Shown here: piece after piece, positions 6,386-6,433 of the stretch
How positions within the stretch are numbered: position 1 is the stretch's first letter
How the letters are laid out: each line of letters begins with the position of its first letter
NCBI GenBank assembly: GCA_003507515.1
Contig: DNVL01000122.1
Location: forward strand, 1-6,433
Source: Legionella sp.
Lineage (GTDB): Bacteria; Pseudomonadota; Gammaproteobacteria; Legionellales; Legionellaceae
Direction: 5' to 3'
Length of the DNA stretch: 6,433 nucleotides
Program-made: the position numbers and the translations under genes
The notes under the pieces: model-generated
What the model was told of the DNA's origin: nothing
What the model saw: the letters and a program-made list of their open reading frames with translations, nothing else
The model's database searches: none

Positions 6386-6433
6386 TTTGGGTAAACCAGC
6401 GATAAAAATTGGCCTTAGTCATCGTTTCGCCAG
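6378..6433 (+). CDS. Possible start of a further operon gene (cut by right edge)
   Basis: A frame open from 6360 to the window end contains GTG at 6372 and 6378 and TTG at 6387. From GTG 6378 the 18 full codons read VDSLGKPAIKIGLSHRFA. It would overlap the NRPS end by 8 nt, in keeping with the tight packing of the operon. There is no clear RBS and an open stretch this short is common by chance. No terminator is visible after the NRPS stop at 6385, so transcription probably continues. The product cannot be identified. Confidence 0.25.
   Translation, partial: MDSLGKPAIKIGLSHRFA

Noticed and set aside
6321..6423. Minus-strand frame starting MTKANFYRW near the right edge
   Set aside because: It is short, runs into the end of the NRPS gene, ends after about 34 codons and has no RBS or family signal.
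1..6433. tRNA, rRNA, CRISPR array, insertion sequence or attachment site
   Set aside because: No cloverleaf, rRNA-like segment, regular spaced repeats, transposase motif or terminal inverted repeats were seen on either strand.

Overview
The window looks like part of a small nonribosomal-peptide gene cluster from a Gram-negative bacterium, most likely a gammaproteobacterium. A Legionella- or Coxiella-like lineage is possible, judging from the moderate-to-low GC, AT-rich spacers and a FAAL/NRPS/sulfotransferase gene set. That placement is an impression from composition and gene content, not a proof.

Layout: a leftward gene (1-517, cut by the left edge) encodes the N-terminal 172 residues of an acyl-adenylating enzyme, best read as a fatty acyl-AMP ligase (FAAL). 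An AT-rich spacer of about 300 bp separates it from a rightward gene set and carries promoter-like sites and stacked inverted repeats. The rightward genes are tightly packed: an unrecognised protein (825-1643), a PAPS-dependent-type sulfotransferase (1647-2552), and a complete single-module NRPS with domains C-A-PCP-TE (2549-6385). The gap between the first two is 3 nt. The sulfotransferase and NRPS overlap by 4 nt (ATGA). A further reading frame may begin at the end of the NRPS, but too little of it is visible to call.

Working model (inference): the FAAL activates a fatty acid as acyl-AMP and loads it on an acyl carrier not seen here. The NRPS C domain joins the acyl group to one amino acid chosen by the A domain and held on the PCP. 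The TE domain releases the product, and the sulfotransferase sulfates the product or an intermediate. The expected product would be a sulfated N-acyl amino acid or a strained-ring or condensed derivative of one.

The most unusual points are the TE domain, which has Cys instead of Ser in its nucleophile elbow (G-N-C-Q-G) and almost no lid; an A-domain specificity code that I cannot match to a known substrate (D-S-W-D-L-G-T-I-G-K); an unknown protein co-transcribed with the sulfotransferase; and a 7-bp tandem duplication exactly at the junction of those two genes, which puts them in the same frame separated by one TGA.
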